Shown: positions 46,179 through 58,303, counted from the first letter of the stretch. The stretch is DNA of 64,000 nucleotides from Larix kaempferi (GCA_027924585.1 BSBM01001719.1:9172001-9236000); one strand, 5' to 3'. The notes: generated from the sequence alone by a model not told the origin. A program made the numbers and translations.

Positions 46179-47684
46179 ATGGTAAAAAGTATATATAGTG
46201 ATTCTGATGAAGATACCCATAATCTTAGAAGTGGTAAGAGGTATAAATTTAATAAGAATCTTGGAGGCCCTGAACTCCATATCGATAATGAGATTCCTTG
46301 TGACCTTGACAACGAAGACACGCCACCATTTACCCCTGAGAACCCACCGAAGGCAGAGACTGCACCACCTTTATCTCAAAACCCACCCGTTACGCAGTCC
46401 ACTCCGTAGAATACTCATCCCAATACGTCTATCCCGATAAGCCAATTTGTTTTCACCGCACAGAGCCCTTTATAGCAGTTGCGCACTAATCCGGGTGCTC
46501 CACCACCTAATATAAAAATGGAAAACACATATATGAAACTACCGATATTCAAAGGAACTGGCCTAGAAGACCCTGATCAACATTGGTTTCTTTGTGAAGC
46601 CGTATGGAGTGTAAGACAAATCCAGGATGATGCCGTGAAGAGAGCAAAACTCATCACCACTTTCAGGGACAGAGCTTTACATTGGTTCATGAAGTACTCT
46701 AACATAGAGCGAGAACTCTCACAGAAATTAAAGCTGAGATTGTGGCAGAGTTTAAGAAACCCAAATCTGAATCTCAGTGTATAACCGAGTTGAAAGAAAT
46801 AAAACAGAAACCGACTAAAATGGTTTGGGAATTTGATCATAAGTTCAAGACCCTATTGGACCAAGTGAGCTTTGCTATAGATCCAAAAAAGCACAAGGAA
46901 TGGTTCATTGCTGCGTTGTTGCCCCATATTAGATTACCCTTGATGCAGCAGAAGGTTACGTCGCAGGTAGAGGCCTTGGAGATCGTAATGAGGCTAGAGG
47001 CTTCACCGATTGGTGAGACTAGTTTTGGAATGTCTCAGATCCAAAACCAATTGACCACCCTGACACTAGAGCTGCAAAGCATGAAGAATGGCAAAGAACA
47101 AAGGTATGAACCTAGACATGAGGTCTTGTGTACAAGTTGTAAAGGAGAAGGCCATGATCGGGAGCATTGCCCTTTATTCCGTGACTATCTTAATAGTGGC
47201 GCACCCAACCCAATAAATCAGAATCAGGCCCCATGGTGTGAAATTTGTAGAACCACATGACACAGACCTGAAGACTGCTATCTCATACAGAAGTATGTGA
47301 AGACACCTAAAAATTTATATTGCACTTTCTGTAAATCAGTTGGACATGATGAATCCAACTGCCACGCATATGAGCTAATGAATGAGAGAAAATGAGATAT
47401 GGATTCAATGAGAGGTGTTGGCTTGTACCGCGTACAAGAAGATAACCAGCCAAAAAAAGAGAATGTGCAATATGACCAAGGAGGATACAGAGGTCGTGGT
47501 GCTGGATACCGCGGCAGAGGAAGAAATGTTGGACCGGCATAGGGAAGAGGCTGCGGCTAGGTCATTTGTTATAATTGTGGCCAGCCAGGTCACGTATCTA
47601 GAGATTGTGTTAACCCATGCACTACGTGCCATTATTGTAAATCATTTGAGCATGTTATTGAATATTTCTCAGTGCTAGAGGTGT
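46179..47684 (+). pseudogene. G Gag with several zinc knuckles
   Basis: Starts MVKSIYSDSDED. Stops at 46407 and 46474 and a frameshift near 46735. The capsid region contains MKLPIFKGTGLEDPDQHWFLCE, KLITTFRDRALHWFMKY and TKMVWEFDHKFKTLLDQV. The C-terminal part carries a series of Cys/His motifs: CTSCKGEGHDREHC, CEICRTT-HRPEDC (stop inside), CTFCKSVGHDESNC, CYNCGQPGHVSRDC and a degenerate CHYCKSFEHV. An Arg/Gly-rich GYRGRGAGYRGRGR box lies between the third and fourth. Five knuckle positions are far more than the one or two usual in plant Gags. Confidence 0.8.
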
Positions 47685-47686
47685 AA

Positions 47687-48566
47687 ATGCAGAAAAGAAG
47701 ACGGACGGATGCACCAAACACGAATGTCCAGTGGATCGCAGTAGAAAATAGACCAGTAGACCTGAGCATCAATGTGGTCATGCGCATTGGTGCTCACACA
47801 GACCGCAATAGGGGAGTAGAAGCTTCCACATCAGGGGAGGCTCATACAAAGCAGATCCCTCTTGAGATAGTATGGATAAGGAAAGCTACGGGAATAATAC
47901 CTGCTCTCGACCTACGAAAGAACAAGGAAGTCTTTATCGATGCGCGGGATACCTTCAAAGAGCCAGCAATAGAATCACAAAGGATCCCATTGCGCAGTGA
48001 AGCACCGCATGTTGAAGACATGCCAGCGGCTTATGATAAAACAAGCACTGCGACGGACGTCAGCACTTTCGTTGCGTAGTTCCTGTGAAGCTGCATGAAG
48101 CTACTCAAAAGTGAAAATGCCATAGTAGAGCTACAGAATCTCATAAACCAGTATGAACCACAGATGGGAACAGAGACTGCTGATAGCACAGTACATCACA
48201 TAAGGAAGCATAAAAGAACAAGCCGAGAAATGGGGCTTACTGCGTAGATAGGAGATTTTGAAATGGATGAAGTCATTCTTGATATGGGATCCGAAGTAAA
48301 TGTCTTAACTAAGTAGACATGGCAGCAGATGGGTCGACCAAAGTTGTCATGGTCACCTATCCAGCTGAGAATGGCTAACCAAGAGAAAGTCATACCTTTT
48401 TTTCCAGTTAGCTGACATGATAATCGACATCGATGGAGTCCAAAGTCATGCAGACTTTGAATTTATCGAGATTTTGGATGATAGTCAGCCTTTTCCTGCA
48501 CTGCTAGGAATTGACTAGGCTATTGATAGCTTGGCTATCATCAACTTAAAAAAAAAAAAGATGATA
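47687..48566 (+). pseudogene. G linker and aspartic protease
   Basis: A linker frame (47687-48079) precedes a retropepsin-like domain with VILDMGSEVNVL near 48274 (D-M-G-S in place of D-T/L-G-S), then QQMGRPKLSWSPIQLRMANQ. After a frameshift near 48400 it continues with MIIDIDGVQSHADFEIIEI and LLGIDWAIDSLAI (stop at the W position). It ends with the beta-strand MIFEGKHLRVITPLDP. Multiple stops make it inactive. Confidence 0.7.
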
Positions 48567-48579
48567 TTTGAGGGAAAGC

Positions 48580-49762
48580 ATCTTAGGGTCATCACACCGT
48601 TGGATCCTGCAGATGGTGATAGATACAACGAGCCGATTCGGGAGGAATCCAAGGCTCAAGACTTGGATAGACTATACTAGCTCACAACGAACCAGGAAGA
48701 TTACATTAATCCTACTGCAGATGGTACACTCAGTTGGAGATGTGATATCTCCTGCATCTTTGATTCGGAGGCAAGGCTGGAAAATTGGCAAAGCCAAATG
48801 CATGAAGTATTAGCAAGAAGATGTGCACAGGTTACGAAATCACTCCGCTGGATTGGAAAGGAGGTAAGTCCTATTCCCACATATGATGGTTCTGCTAATG
48901 TTTACACTTTCATCCAAGAATACATTGCAGCTATTGCAGATGAGCACAGATTACCAACAATGGATATGGCACTGCGTGACACACCTGCCAGATGGTGGAA
49001 TGCACACAAGAAGACATTGACCACATGGGATCAATGCATAATTAAGATGCAGATCCGATTTGCTGAAATGGTTACTTTACCCTTTGAAAAATTTAATGGA
49101 CAAACAGAACCTAGTCAACACATTGAAGTCTGTTCGCAGACATGGCTAGAAAGGTCACATGAAGAATGGGTGCATCTATTTGTACATACGCTCGCCGAGG
49201 CATTCCGAAGAAATGGTACCTAGACATGGAGTTGCGTAGGGAAACCACTGATTGGGAAATGTTGCCTACGAACTTCTAGAGGGACTTCAGCTTCGAGAAT
49301 GAGAACCCGCTGATCCATGAGGCATTGCAGTTAATTAAGGAATGCATATTCTGGAGAGACTGCCTTTGTGAAGATACACATGGGAAGAATTCTTCGAGGC
49401 AGATAGCATTCCTATGAACCAACACTCGGAATGGAAGGAACATGAAGAACATCTCATAGAGTGTTATAACCTAGCTGAAGAAGATGGTGATAGCAAGGAA
49501 GACGATGACGATGATCCACGCAACATAAACATACCATAATCAGAGGGTGTGCATGACGTAGAAGGACCTCCGTTAGAAATCCCATATATGAGCGGACCAG
49601 TAAAAACACAGAAGGTGAATATTGGCACAAGCGAATAACCAAAGTTTGCAGCAATCAGAGACTATTGGGACGATCAAACTGTTGCAGAGATCGCAGACAC
49701 TCTATATGAGTATCAGGAGCTGTTTCCGACAAAATTTACAGAAATGAAAGGAATTTTGGGAG
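48580..49762 (+). pseudogene. G second capsid-like domain between protease and RT
   Basis: After the protease, in the place where RT is expected, comes ENWQSQMHEVLARRCAQV, then IPTYDGSANVYTFIQEYIA, LRDTPARWWNAHKK and EEWVHLFVHTLAE, open at 48798-49220. The pattern x-F-x-G then ARWW is like a retrotransposon capsid, so G seems to have a second Gag-like domain. It continues brokenly to AEIADTLYEYQELFPTKFTEMKGILG, the standard pre-RT block, and stops at ~49762, where E3 LTR sequence begins. G's RT is therefore missing. Confidence 0.6.
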
Positions 49763-50699
49763 ATGACGAGCTATGATCTTATAACAACAGATCAATGCAC
49801 GATAGTCGAAAAATATGGAAGAATGAAATACAATCTTCGTTCATGAAAGTATCTGTTGGATTCCATAAAAAATGAAGACTTTGAAAAATGTTATTTGAAA
49901 AGAATTTGTATTTTTTTTTGTATAACCTTTAACTCAAAGCGACATGTGGCAGTTTGTTAAGTTATTTTAGTTTTAGTTAAAAGAAGTAGTTAGGTTTTGC
50001 TTCAAAGAAATTTTGTATAAAAGACAATGTGAATCATTTTGAAAGGGTTGGAAACTTTTTGAAGACAAGACAATTTTGTATTGAGTGACTTTATTTTCTA
50101 ATACAAGAATTCCATGTAGAGAACAGCACATTTTGCAGAATAGAGATTCATGTGTTGATCGAAGTTACAGTCTGTACTTTCTTTTCCTCTATGTTTTATG
50201 TATCCCTTCTTTGTTTTTCTTTTCCATTATGTTATGTCTTCTATGCTTGGATGAATGTTAAATAAGTCAAGATTCATATGTTTATGCCTTGATTTATCAG
50301 GTCTCAGTATTCATTTATTTCTCCAAAATTGATAGTAGATTCATCTCAAAATTGGTGCCCATTATTGGTGGACTATTTATTTTTCTTTCCTTTTCACCTA
50401 CAAAAGGATTTTGATTGTAATGTGAAAACTATCTTGCCTCTATAAAGATATTTATTGTTGTTTATCTGCTATCCATAATATTCTTAGTTTTGACTCCATG
50501 CCCAATGGTTCTTGTGTATATTTCAACCATAAATTTGTTTTAAAAATCCTAGTCATATTCATATATCCTTAGCCATTTACATATTTTTGAGAGAGACCTC
50601 TCTGGTAGGAAAGGATAATTTCCCTCCTAAAGGTTGGTTTGAAACAGTTACCTTAGGTTTATCCTTCCACAACCAAAGGGTAAATTTTGAGTGATAACA
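49763..50699 (+). repeat. E3 5' LTR, left-truncated
   Basis: The right end GTGATAACA precedes the primer-binding site, and the sequence from about 49870 aligns with E2 20480-21309. The first 85 bp, up to a stop at 49847-49849, encode ...TDQCTIVEKYGRMKYNLRS, matching the E2 protein end ...VDQWNYVEKYGKTRYSVHT. The LTR therefore once held the gene, and the part to the left was lost where it joins G. TTTTGTATAAAAGACAATG at 50011 is the promoter. Confidence 0.85.
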
Positions 50700-50702
50700 T
50701 TT

Positions 50703-50720
50703 TGGCATCGTTGCTAGGGA
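50703..50720 (+). other. E3 primer-binding site (Asp tRNA type)
   Basis: TGGCATCGTTGCTAGGGA, 3 bp after the LTR. Same class as M's site, closer to the Asp tRNA complement. Confidence 0.75.
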
Positions 50721-50868
50721 ACGAAGGTTTTATTTTCCTTGGGAAGAACGACATTGCAATCAAATTTCAGTGGGAAAAGAAGTTTGATATTCATAGTTGG
50801 TTGTATTTTTCCCTGGTGACTTCACGTTCAAATTTTCAATTTTAAAACAGGCGACTCTAAGAAAGGAC

Positions 50869-52100
50869 ATTGTGGCTTCCAGAAGAATCCCTACAAGGGG
50901 AAATCCAGATTCACAGTTATTCTCCGGTGTAGAAAGTCCAGAAAGACTTCTAAAAAAGAACAGAGGAAGGTAAAGAAGGTACTTCTCAAACAATAAACTC
51001 TTTTCCTATTTTTCAAGAAGAATTATTAGATGATGAAAATGTTGATATAAGTGAAATACCTTTGTTTAGAACTAAATTAGAATCATATTTGAAAGAAATT
51101 GAGGTTGATTAAGATAAATTTTGGAAGTATTCTTTACAATCAGTTTGGGAAAGTTTGAAAAAGTATGAAAGGGATGAGTCTAAAAAACCTAAAGCCTAGA
51201 GAGTACCATTAAGAAATTAGAACATTGTTTAAAATCCTCCAAATCACAACTTTATTCAAAATCCTCCAATAGTTATGGCCTCTAGGTTCGCCCCACTAGT
51301 TTTACCTGCTGCTTTGCACAATCTTTGCCAGAATTATGCATAGAGGATTATACAGTTTGATGGGGAGGGAAATTTTATGGCACAACAACATATTGATAAA
51401 TTCAATGATTTTATTAACCTCGAAGAGGTAGATTATGATGACACAAAAATGCGGCTGTCAGCCCAGAGTCTTTCAGGAGAGGTCAAAAAAAGGTTTAGAA
51501 TTTTAGCTGCAGGATCTATTGCCACATACAATGATTTTGTAACCCTTTTTATTGAGAGGCGGGAAGGAAAAAAGAATCCTTCACAGATATTAAATCAGTA
51601 TAATAATTTGAAAAAGGGAGGTTTTGAAACGGTCCAAGAATTTTCTGCCCGATTTATGAAGGTTTATAATTCAATTCCTGTTGATTTTAAACCTTTGGTA
51701 GGAGCTGCCAAGTTGCATTATGCAGACGCATTTGAAGGTGATTTTTCCTGTACATTAAGGGAAAGAAGTTCAGCCACTTTATCATATATGATTAGAGATG
51801 TAGTAGAGGTGGAAGCAAATCTGATGTGTTTTGGAAAGATAAAACAAGAAGTTGACATTGATAGAAGAAAGATTAGGGAAGATAATCAACCTTCAACCTC
51901 TTCTTATATTGATGTGAAAATTGATGCCATGATGAGAACTATGGAGAGATTGTTCGTTAGGTTGGAATTGGACAACAGGCCTCAAAATAGATAACAACTA
52001 GAACCACTAATTAGAAACCCAAATTTCAGGAGATTGATTCCCCCGCAAATCAGACAAAGAGATCAAAGAGATCAAAGAGACCAGAGGAATTAAAGAAATG
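50869..52100 (+). pseudogene. E3 Gag without zinc knuckle
   Basis: The N-terminus reads (V)ASRRIPTRGNPDSQLFSG, where the expected ATG is GTG. A frameshift near 50968 and stops near 51109 and 51340 follow. The capsid is open at 51377-51994: HIDKFNDFINLEEVDYDD, MRLSAQSLSGEVKKRF, LNQYNNLKKGGFETVQEFSARFMKVYNSIP. A charged tail RQRDQRDQRDQR follows, with no CCHC motif. The tail continues in the frame that leads to the protease. Confidence 0.8.
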
Positions 52101-52114
52101 TAGAAGAAAATCCA

Positions 52115-53026
52115 ATGAGATGTCCGTTTCCTGAAAATTATGTGGATGAAGGAGATGAAACAGAGTTAGTAGAGAGTGAAATACATCACTTTAGAGATTT
52201 GGATTTAGAGTTATATTTAACCAAGATGGAGCATGATATGTTTTCTACAGATGGGGAATGTAAAATTTTGGAATTAGAAACTGAGCAGTACCAGATTGGA
52301 TATCAAAATGCAATAAATGATCTACAAAGGAAGATTAGTCTCGAGAATATAAATGTAGTGGTGGACAAAAGAAAAGGTCTAATGGATAAACCCTCAACTA
52401 GTCAGAACAGAAAAAATAAAGAAAATGAAGATGTAACAAAGAAGATCCCTGAGAAAAAGGAATTAATAAAAGAAGCAGATAAAAACCTAGTTTCTTTCAG
52501 TTTGCAAAATGAAATAGCAAAAATCAAAATCTCTATACCTTTCAATGAAATTTTGAAAAACATTGAATACAAAGAACAAATTTCCATAATGGTTAGATGT
52601 GAAGCTCAAATGGAACCAGATACATTAGAATTGAATGATGATGCTCCAACCATTTATATGGGTTCAAAGATGGAAGAGAACAATGTAGATGCTATACCAC
52701 CTTTCTATGTAAACCTGAATATTTATGATAAAGTTTTGCATAATCGTATGCTTGATTCAGGGGCCTCACATAATTTGATGCCTAAAGTTGTGGTAGAAAG
52801 TTTGGGTTTGGAGATAACAAAACCATATAAGGATTTATTTTCTTTTGATTCAAAGAAGGTAAAGTTCTTGGGATTAATCAAAGCTTTGGTGGTGAATCTT
52901 TCTAAAATGCCAGTTAAAGGAGTTGTTATGGATGTAGTTGTTGTTGATGTTCCACCAAAGTTTGGCATGCTGTTATCTAGATCTTGGGCGTCAAAAATCA
53001 AAGGAACCTTGCATATGGATATGTAA
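52115..53026 (+). pseudogene. E3 aspartic protease with acidic linker
   Basis: Open frame of 303 codons, starting within the polyprotein. It has an acidic/Lys-rich linker and a helical segment NEIAKIKISIPFNEIL common before Athila/Tat proteases. The protease follows: IYDKVLHNRMLDSGASHNLMP (active site D-S-G-A, near 52750) and VVDVPPKFGMLLSRSWASKIKG. Active-site residues look intact. Confidence 0.85.
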
Positions 53027-53269
53027 TTTTCCACTATTCTAGTTCTTGGGGAACATAGGAGGTTATATTCTGAAAAAAGACTTCATTATGTGCTAAGCGA
53101 TAGAGACGAACTTGGGAGTCATTCTATATATGGAATAGACACATATTTGGGATCTTCAATTTTCTACAATGATATTCAATCTGAAGAAAAAATAGATTTG
53201 ATTAAACCAAAATAAGACAATTTTTCTAGTGAAGAAGAAAAGCTACTGAAAGAAACGGTAAGAAAAGAA

Positions 53270-53830
53270 GGGAACTGGGTTATGCATTTTGATGGATCGA
53301 TGAGCAAAGAAGGCGTTGGTGCGGGTGTATGGATAATCACTCCAGATCGTGAATTTTTTATGTATTCTTTTAAGTTGGATTTTGAATGTACAAATAATGT
53401 TGTAGAGTATGAAGCACTGATTTTGGGGTTAAATATGTTAAAAGATATGAAAGCTAAGAAGGTTGAAGTGTTCGGAGATTCAAAATTGGTGATAAATCAG
53501 GTAAAAGCTATTTATCGAGCAAGGAATCCGAGGTTGAGATATTCCAGAAATGAGGTTTGGGATTGGTTAGAAAATTTCTTTGATGAACATGATGTGATTA
53601 CAATACCAAGAGTTGATAATTCTATGGCAGATTCTTTGGCTACTACTACTGCAGCTTTCAGGGTTCCCAGTTTTTCTAAAAAGAAATATGATATTGAGGT
53701 TGTGAATAGACCATCCATTCCTGATAATATAATATGTTGGCAAGTTTTTATAGATGATCAACAGATCAAAAGGTTTTTGGAAATAACAGATGAATTTACT
53801 TATAGATCTATTGATACTGAAGATGCATAA
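53270..53830 (+). pseudogene. E3 additional RNase H placed between protease and RT
   Basis: RNase H-like domain starting WVMHFDGSMSKEGVGAGVW, with ECTNNVVEYEALILGL, VEVFGDSKLVINQV and IPRVDNSMADSLATT. The four acidic residues (Asp 53291, Glu 53411, Asp 53477, Asp 53630) are present with correct spacing. This type, with VxGDSxLVxxQ, is the archaeal/plant-like RNase H that Tat-lineage elements carry in addition to their own. The usual position is after the RT-RNase H pair; here it lies before RT. The 183-codon frame is open, ending at 53828. Confidence 0.85.
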
Positions 53831-53839
53831 GTTTTCCTG

Positions 53840-55055
53840 ATATTGAAGAATTTTCTGAAAAACCAAAAAAATTCAAAGAAAGAATTGGAGGTAAAGATAT
53901 AATTCAGTTGAAAAATAATGTCATTCCTAGAGGCCTTGTTTCCTTAGAGAAGTTATTTGACAAGAATTATGTAGCCAAGAATCCGAAGGTAGAGCCTAAA
54001 GAGGGAGATATCAAAGATTGTAACATTGGAACCAAAGAAAATCCCAAGATAGTGAAGATTTCAAATAAACTTCCAGAATAAGAAGCAAAGAAATATGTTG
54101 AATTGATGAAAGACTTCACAGATGTTTTCGCGTAGAGTTATGAATATTTAAAGGATTATGATACTTCCATAATTCAACATATGATTCCTATCAAGCCAAA
54201 CGAAAAGCCTTTTAAATAGAAATTGAGGAGAATAACCCCAAGCTACTTCCAGTAATTGAAAAAGAAGTCAAAAAGTTGTTTGATGCCAAAATTATTGTGT
54301 CTCTGAGATTTTCCAGGTAGGTGGCGAATTTGGTTCCTACGAGGAAGAAAAATGGAGAGATAAGGTTGTGTGTGGATTTCAGAAACTTGAATAAAGTATC
54401 CTTGAAAGATAATTATCCACTTCCCAAAATGGATCATATCTTACAGAAAGTTGTTGGAGCAGAGAGGATTTCCATGTTGGATGGATTCTCTGGATACAAT
54501 CAGATTAAAGTTCATCCAGAAGCCTGAGAGAAGACAACTTTTACCACTCCATGGGGAACATTTATGTATGCTAAAATGCCATTTGGGCTAATGAATGCAG
54601 GAGCTACTTTTCAAAGGGCTATGGAAATTTCCTTCGCAGAAGAGAAAGATACGTTTGTGGTAGTATACATGGATGACATAACCATATATTCAAAATTTGT
54701 TGCAGATCATCTAAAACATTTGGAGAAAGTTTTCTTAAAATGATGGAAGTTTGGCATCTCATTGAATCCTAAAAAGTCTCATTTTTCTATAGAGGAAGGA
54801 AAATTGTTGGGGCATATCGTATCAAAGGACGGTATCAAAATTGACACATAAAGAGTATCAACAATACAGATGGTTGGGATACCTGGAAGTAAAAAGGAGG
54901 TACAATCTTTTATTGGTAGAGTAAATTTCTTGAGAAGGTTTGTTCGAAGTTTCGCAGAAATTTTAAGAAATATTTATGATATGTCAAGGAAGAATAATCA
55001 AATCAAATGGACATCTGAAGCTGGAAATATTTCAATGATATTAAGAAATCTTTAA
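53840..55055 (+). pseudogene. E3 reverse transcriptase
   Basis: The pre-RT DFTDVFAxSYEYLKDYD (near 54115) leads into the RT: VANLVPTRKKNGEIRLCVDFRNLN, ISMLDGFSGYNQIKVHPE, FTTPWGTFMYAKMPFGLMNAGATFQRAM, then YMDD at 54666-54677, KSHFSIEEGKLLGHIVSKDGIKID and FIGRVNFLRRFV. The catalytic residues are intact. Stops near 54136, 54218, 54318, 54525, 54741 and 54849 break it. Confidence 0.85.
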
Positions 55056-55480
55056 CTGAAGCTCTAGTTTTAATCAGTCCTAATTTTTCAAAAGATTTTA
55101 TTATATTTTCTTATGCATCACAACATACTTTGGATGGAGTTTTATTGCAAATGAATCAAGAAGGTATGGAACAACCAATTGCCTTTTTTAGTAAGATTTT
55201 GAGAGATGGGGAGATGAAATATAATATCATGGAGAAACAAGCTTATGCATTGGTGAAAGCATTGAAATATTTCATAGTTTATATACTACGTTCTCATACT
55301 GTTGCATATGTTCCGTCTACGACAGTAAAATATATTCTTACTCAGCCAAATCCAGAAGGAAATAGAGCAAAAGGGAGTTTTGTTGGAATATGATTTGCAC
55401 TTAAGCCTACAAAGTTGATAAAAGGACAAGGCCTAGCAAAAATGATGACGAAAACTAACTATGATTCTTTAGATATAAAC
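55056..55480 (+). pseudogene. E3 RNase H (standard position)
   Basis: Usual Ty3/gypsy RNase H directly after RT: DGVLLQMNQEGMEQPIAFFSKILRDGEMKYNIMEKQAYALVKAL. The N-terminal catalytic Asp is missing (YASQHTLDGVLL; many family members have S/A-x-x-x-GAVL). E of MEKQ is present. The downstream half is frame-shifted, with a stop near 55391. Confidence 0.8.
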
Positions 55481-55599
55481 AGAAACAACCCCTGAATATC
55501 GAGTGGTTGAAGATTTTTCTTTGTCTCCTTGGTATGCAGATATCATTTATGTTTTGCAAAATTTGCAAGCACGTCCTGTAATGGATAAAACTAGATAGA

Positions 55600-56845
55600 G
55601 ATCAATGAAATTGAAAGCAATGAAGTTTTGTATATTGAATGAGTATTTGTATTGGAAAGATCCAGGTGGGGTTTGTTGAATTGTTTATTAGAAAATGAAG
55701 CACAACATATCATGGGAGAAATTCATAAGGGGATGTGCGGAGGACATCATTCGTGGAAGGCTACAGTCAATAAAATCCTAAGAGGAGGTTTTTATAGGTC
55801 AACTATTTTTTCAGATGTATATAAAGAAATATCAAAGTGTCATGAGTGTCAGATATTTGATGGGAAAAGAGAACTTCTACCTTTACCCTTAAAACCAATC
55901 TCAGTAGAAGCACCATTCCAACAATGGGGATTGGATTTCATTGGGGAAATAAATCCTAATTCTTCAGGACAACGTAGGTGGATTCTCACAACAACAGATT
56001 ATTTCACAAAATGGATTGAAGCGATCCCAACTAGAAATGCCAATGAGATAGTGATTATGAATTTTTTGGAGGAAACTATTTTATCAAGATTTGGTTGTCC
56101 AAAAAGAATAGTAACATATAATGCCATAGATTTCAAATCAAAGAAGATGATAATTTTTTTCCATAAATACCACATTCATTTGAATCATTCAACTGCATAC
56201 TATCCTTAAGGTAATGGCTTAGCAGAATATTCAAATAAGAGTTTGGTAAGGATTATAAAGAAATTGTTGGAAGACAATAAAAGAGCATGGCATACCAAAC
56301 TCAAGTATGCATTGTGGGTAGATAGAATTAGCACAAAGAGGGCTATTGGTACGTCTCCTTTTCAGTTAGTTTATGGCACAGAAGTAGTATTTCCTATTTA
56401 TTTGGGAATGCTAGTTATGAAGCTATTACAAGAAGTTGCATAGGAACCCAATCATATGCAGAGAAGGATAAACCAAATGATAGAATTGCACGAAATGAGA
56501 GAAAAAGCTTACAACAAAACTCAAGTTCATCAAGAAAAAATGAAGAAACATTTTGATGGGAAAATCAAGGAGAGGGATTTTCAGATTGATGATTTGGTCT
56601 TGAAATGGGATGGTAGAAGAGAAGATAAACATTGTAAATTTGAGCATTTGTGGAAAGGTCCCTATATAATAGTAGGTTATCAGGGAGAAAATTCATTCTT
56701 TCTTCAAGACCATAATGGAGAGTCTCTTCCAGGAGGACCGATGAATGGGAGGCATCTCAAGCACTATCTTTCTCAAAAAGTGAAGAAGAAGAAAATCAAT
56801 ATACATAAAAGTGTATATACATCTTTCTTTTGTTACACCCTTTAG
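55600..56845 (+). pseudogene. E3 integrase
   Basis: Zinc-binding H2C2: EIHKGMCGGHH...CHECQ (55715-55850). The core has WGLDFIGEI (first Asp) and VTYNAIDFKS, where family members have VTDN, so the second catalytic Asp is Tyr. It then has GNGLAEYSNK (Glu present) after a stop near 56207. The C-terminal domain has FQIDDLVLKWDGRREDK, WKGPYIIVGY and LKHYLSQKVKKK. The Asp loss is independent evidence that it is dead. Confidence 0.85.
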
Positions 56846-57326
56846 AATTTTTTACATAAATAAAATTGCTTGATGAAAAATGTTTTTTCACCAATGTACA
56901 GTTTATTTTCAAAAATATGCTTTGTTTCAACTTGATTGTGAGTTTCATTTTAGTTACATAGGTTGTGATGTAGTTTTTGGTTTGTAATTTGGTTTAGCTG
57001 AATGGATTAGGCACCTGGTCTACGGAGTTCTTTGATACTTCGCAAGGAGGATAGCATCCCCAGTTGGAGCCAGTTATTAGCACCTAGTTTTCACATTCCA
57101 AATGATGATGTATAGTGAAGAAATGACTTGGAGATTTTTTAAATATGATGAGAAATACCTTTAAAATGTCTTTGGTTTCATGAATATATGGTTAAAATTG
57201 ATCAAAATAATGTATAAAGGTGTCAAATGGAAACAACAAAAAGAGATTTCAAAAAAATTGCAAAAATAGGCAATTGGGATGCAAAAGAAATGTTAAAAAC
57301 ATTAGTCCGAAGGTAAATATTGAAGG
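56846..57326 (+). other. E3 non-coding gap between pol and 3' LTR
   Basis: No coding sequence seen. It ends GAAGGTAAATATTGAAGG, a weak purine-rich tract, immediately before TGTTAACC. Confidence 0.45.
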
Positions 57327-58120
57327 TGTTAACCAGCATGCAAGAACACACCGTTGATTGGGCATTGGAAGGAAATCAATGTTCCATGATCGCCTTCGCA
57401 TCACCAAATCCGTAGTGGAAAAATGTTATAATTGGTTGCGTAGTGTGAAACCAGCAGACAGGTGGCAGTTCTAGTGCTCCTCGCAAATGGGAGAAGTGGT
57501 ATGGGAAACCACTTTGGAGGGTGAGATACCAATATGGTGGGATATATGGCATCAAAGTCAACTATCGGGATTGATGATGGAAATATCTGACGGTTCAGAG
57601 TACATTCCTAATCATAGTGAAAGTCTCATAAGATCAATGGCTCAAATTGCAAACAAAAGAAATGGACGGTGATGATTTCAAAAGATGCAGGAAGGTTAAT
57701 GGAAGAAGCCTGTTAATGGATAAAGAACGCAAGATTAAACATGGTGCATATTCTATCAATGATCCGTAAGTGGGAGATCAATGGTTCCAAAAGTTCTGCA
57801 TTATGAAAGTGCATGAGGGATACGAAAATATAGTGGTTTCTAAATAAAAAACCATCGGACACATGTAGGCACTATATAACATTCCACAGCAGATAAAGCC
57901 GGTTTTGGAAACCGCTTTCGGGATTGCAAAACCGCGTTGTGCATGTTAAACACTAAGATCTAACGGTTGAGATTTGAATATTGGGAATGATCGGACGGTG
58001 AGGGAGATCACCAAAGTGTTAAAAGCAGGTGAAATCTGACGCTCCAGATTACAACACGTGAGATCAATGGATGAGGAAAATGAGCGCTCGTGAAGATTCT
58101 TGAAAGATAAGGAAAATGGG

Positions 58121-58130
58121 TTATATATAT
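58121..58130 (+). promoter_or_regulatory. TATA box 1 of E3 LTR gene
   Basis: TTATATATAT, same place relative to the gene as in E2. A conserved AGGTAGGG occurs between TATA and ATG in both (17137 and 58247). It looks like a splice donor, but the nearest acceptor would give an intron of only ~50 nt. Confidence 0.5.
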
Positions 58131-58303
58131 CAAAAAACATGTAAAAGTTGACATTTTTCTTTGCATTGTTAGCTCTAGAAGGTTATGGATGAGTGGGCAC
58201 CGCAGAAAGTGACAGAGCAGGACAAAGTGCATGATTACCAGTGACAGGTAGGGCCTTGTATCCTGAGCTAATAATATTTTAAGCTTGTTTATAAAAGGTA
58301 AAA

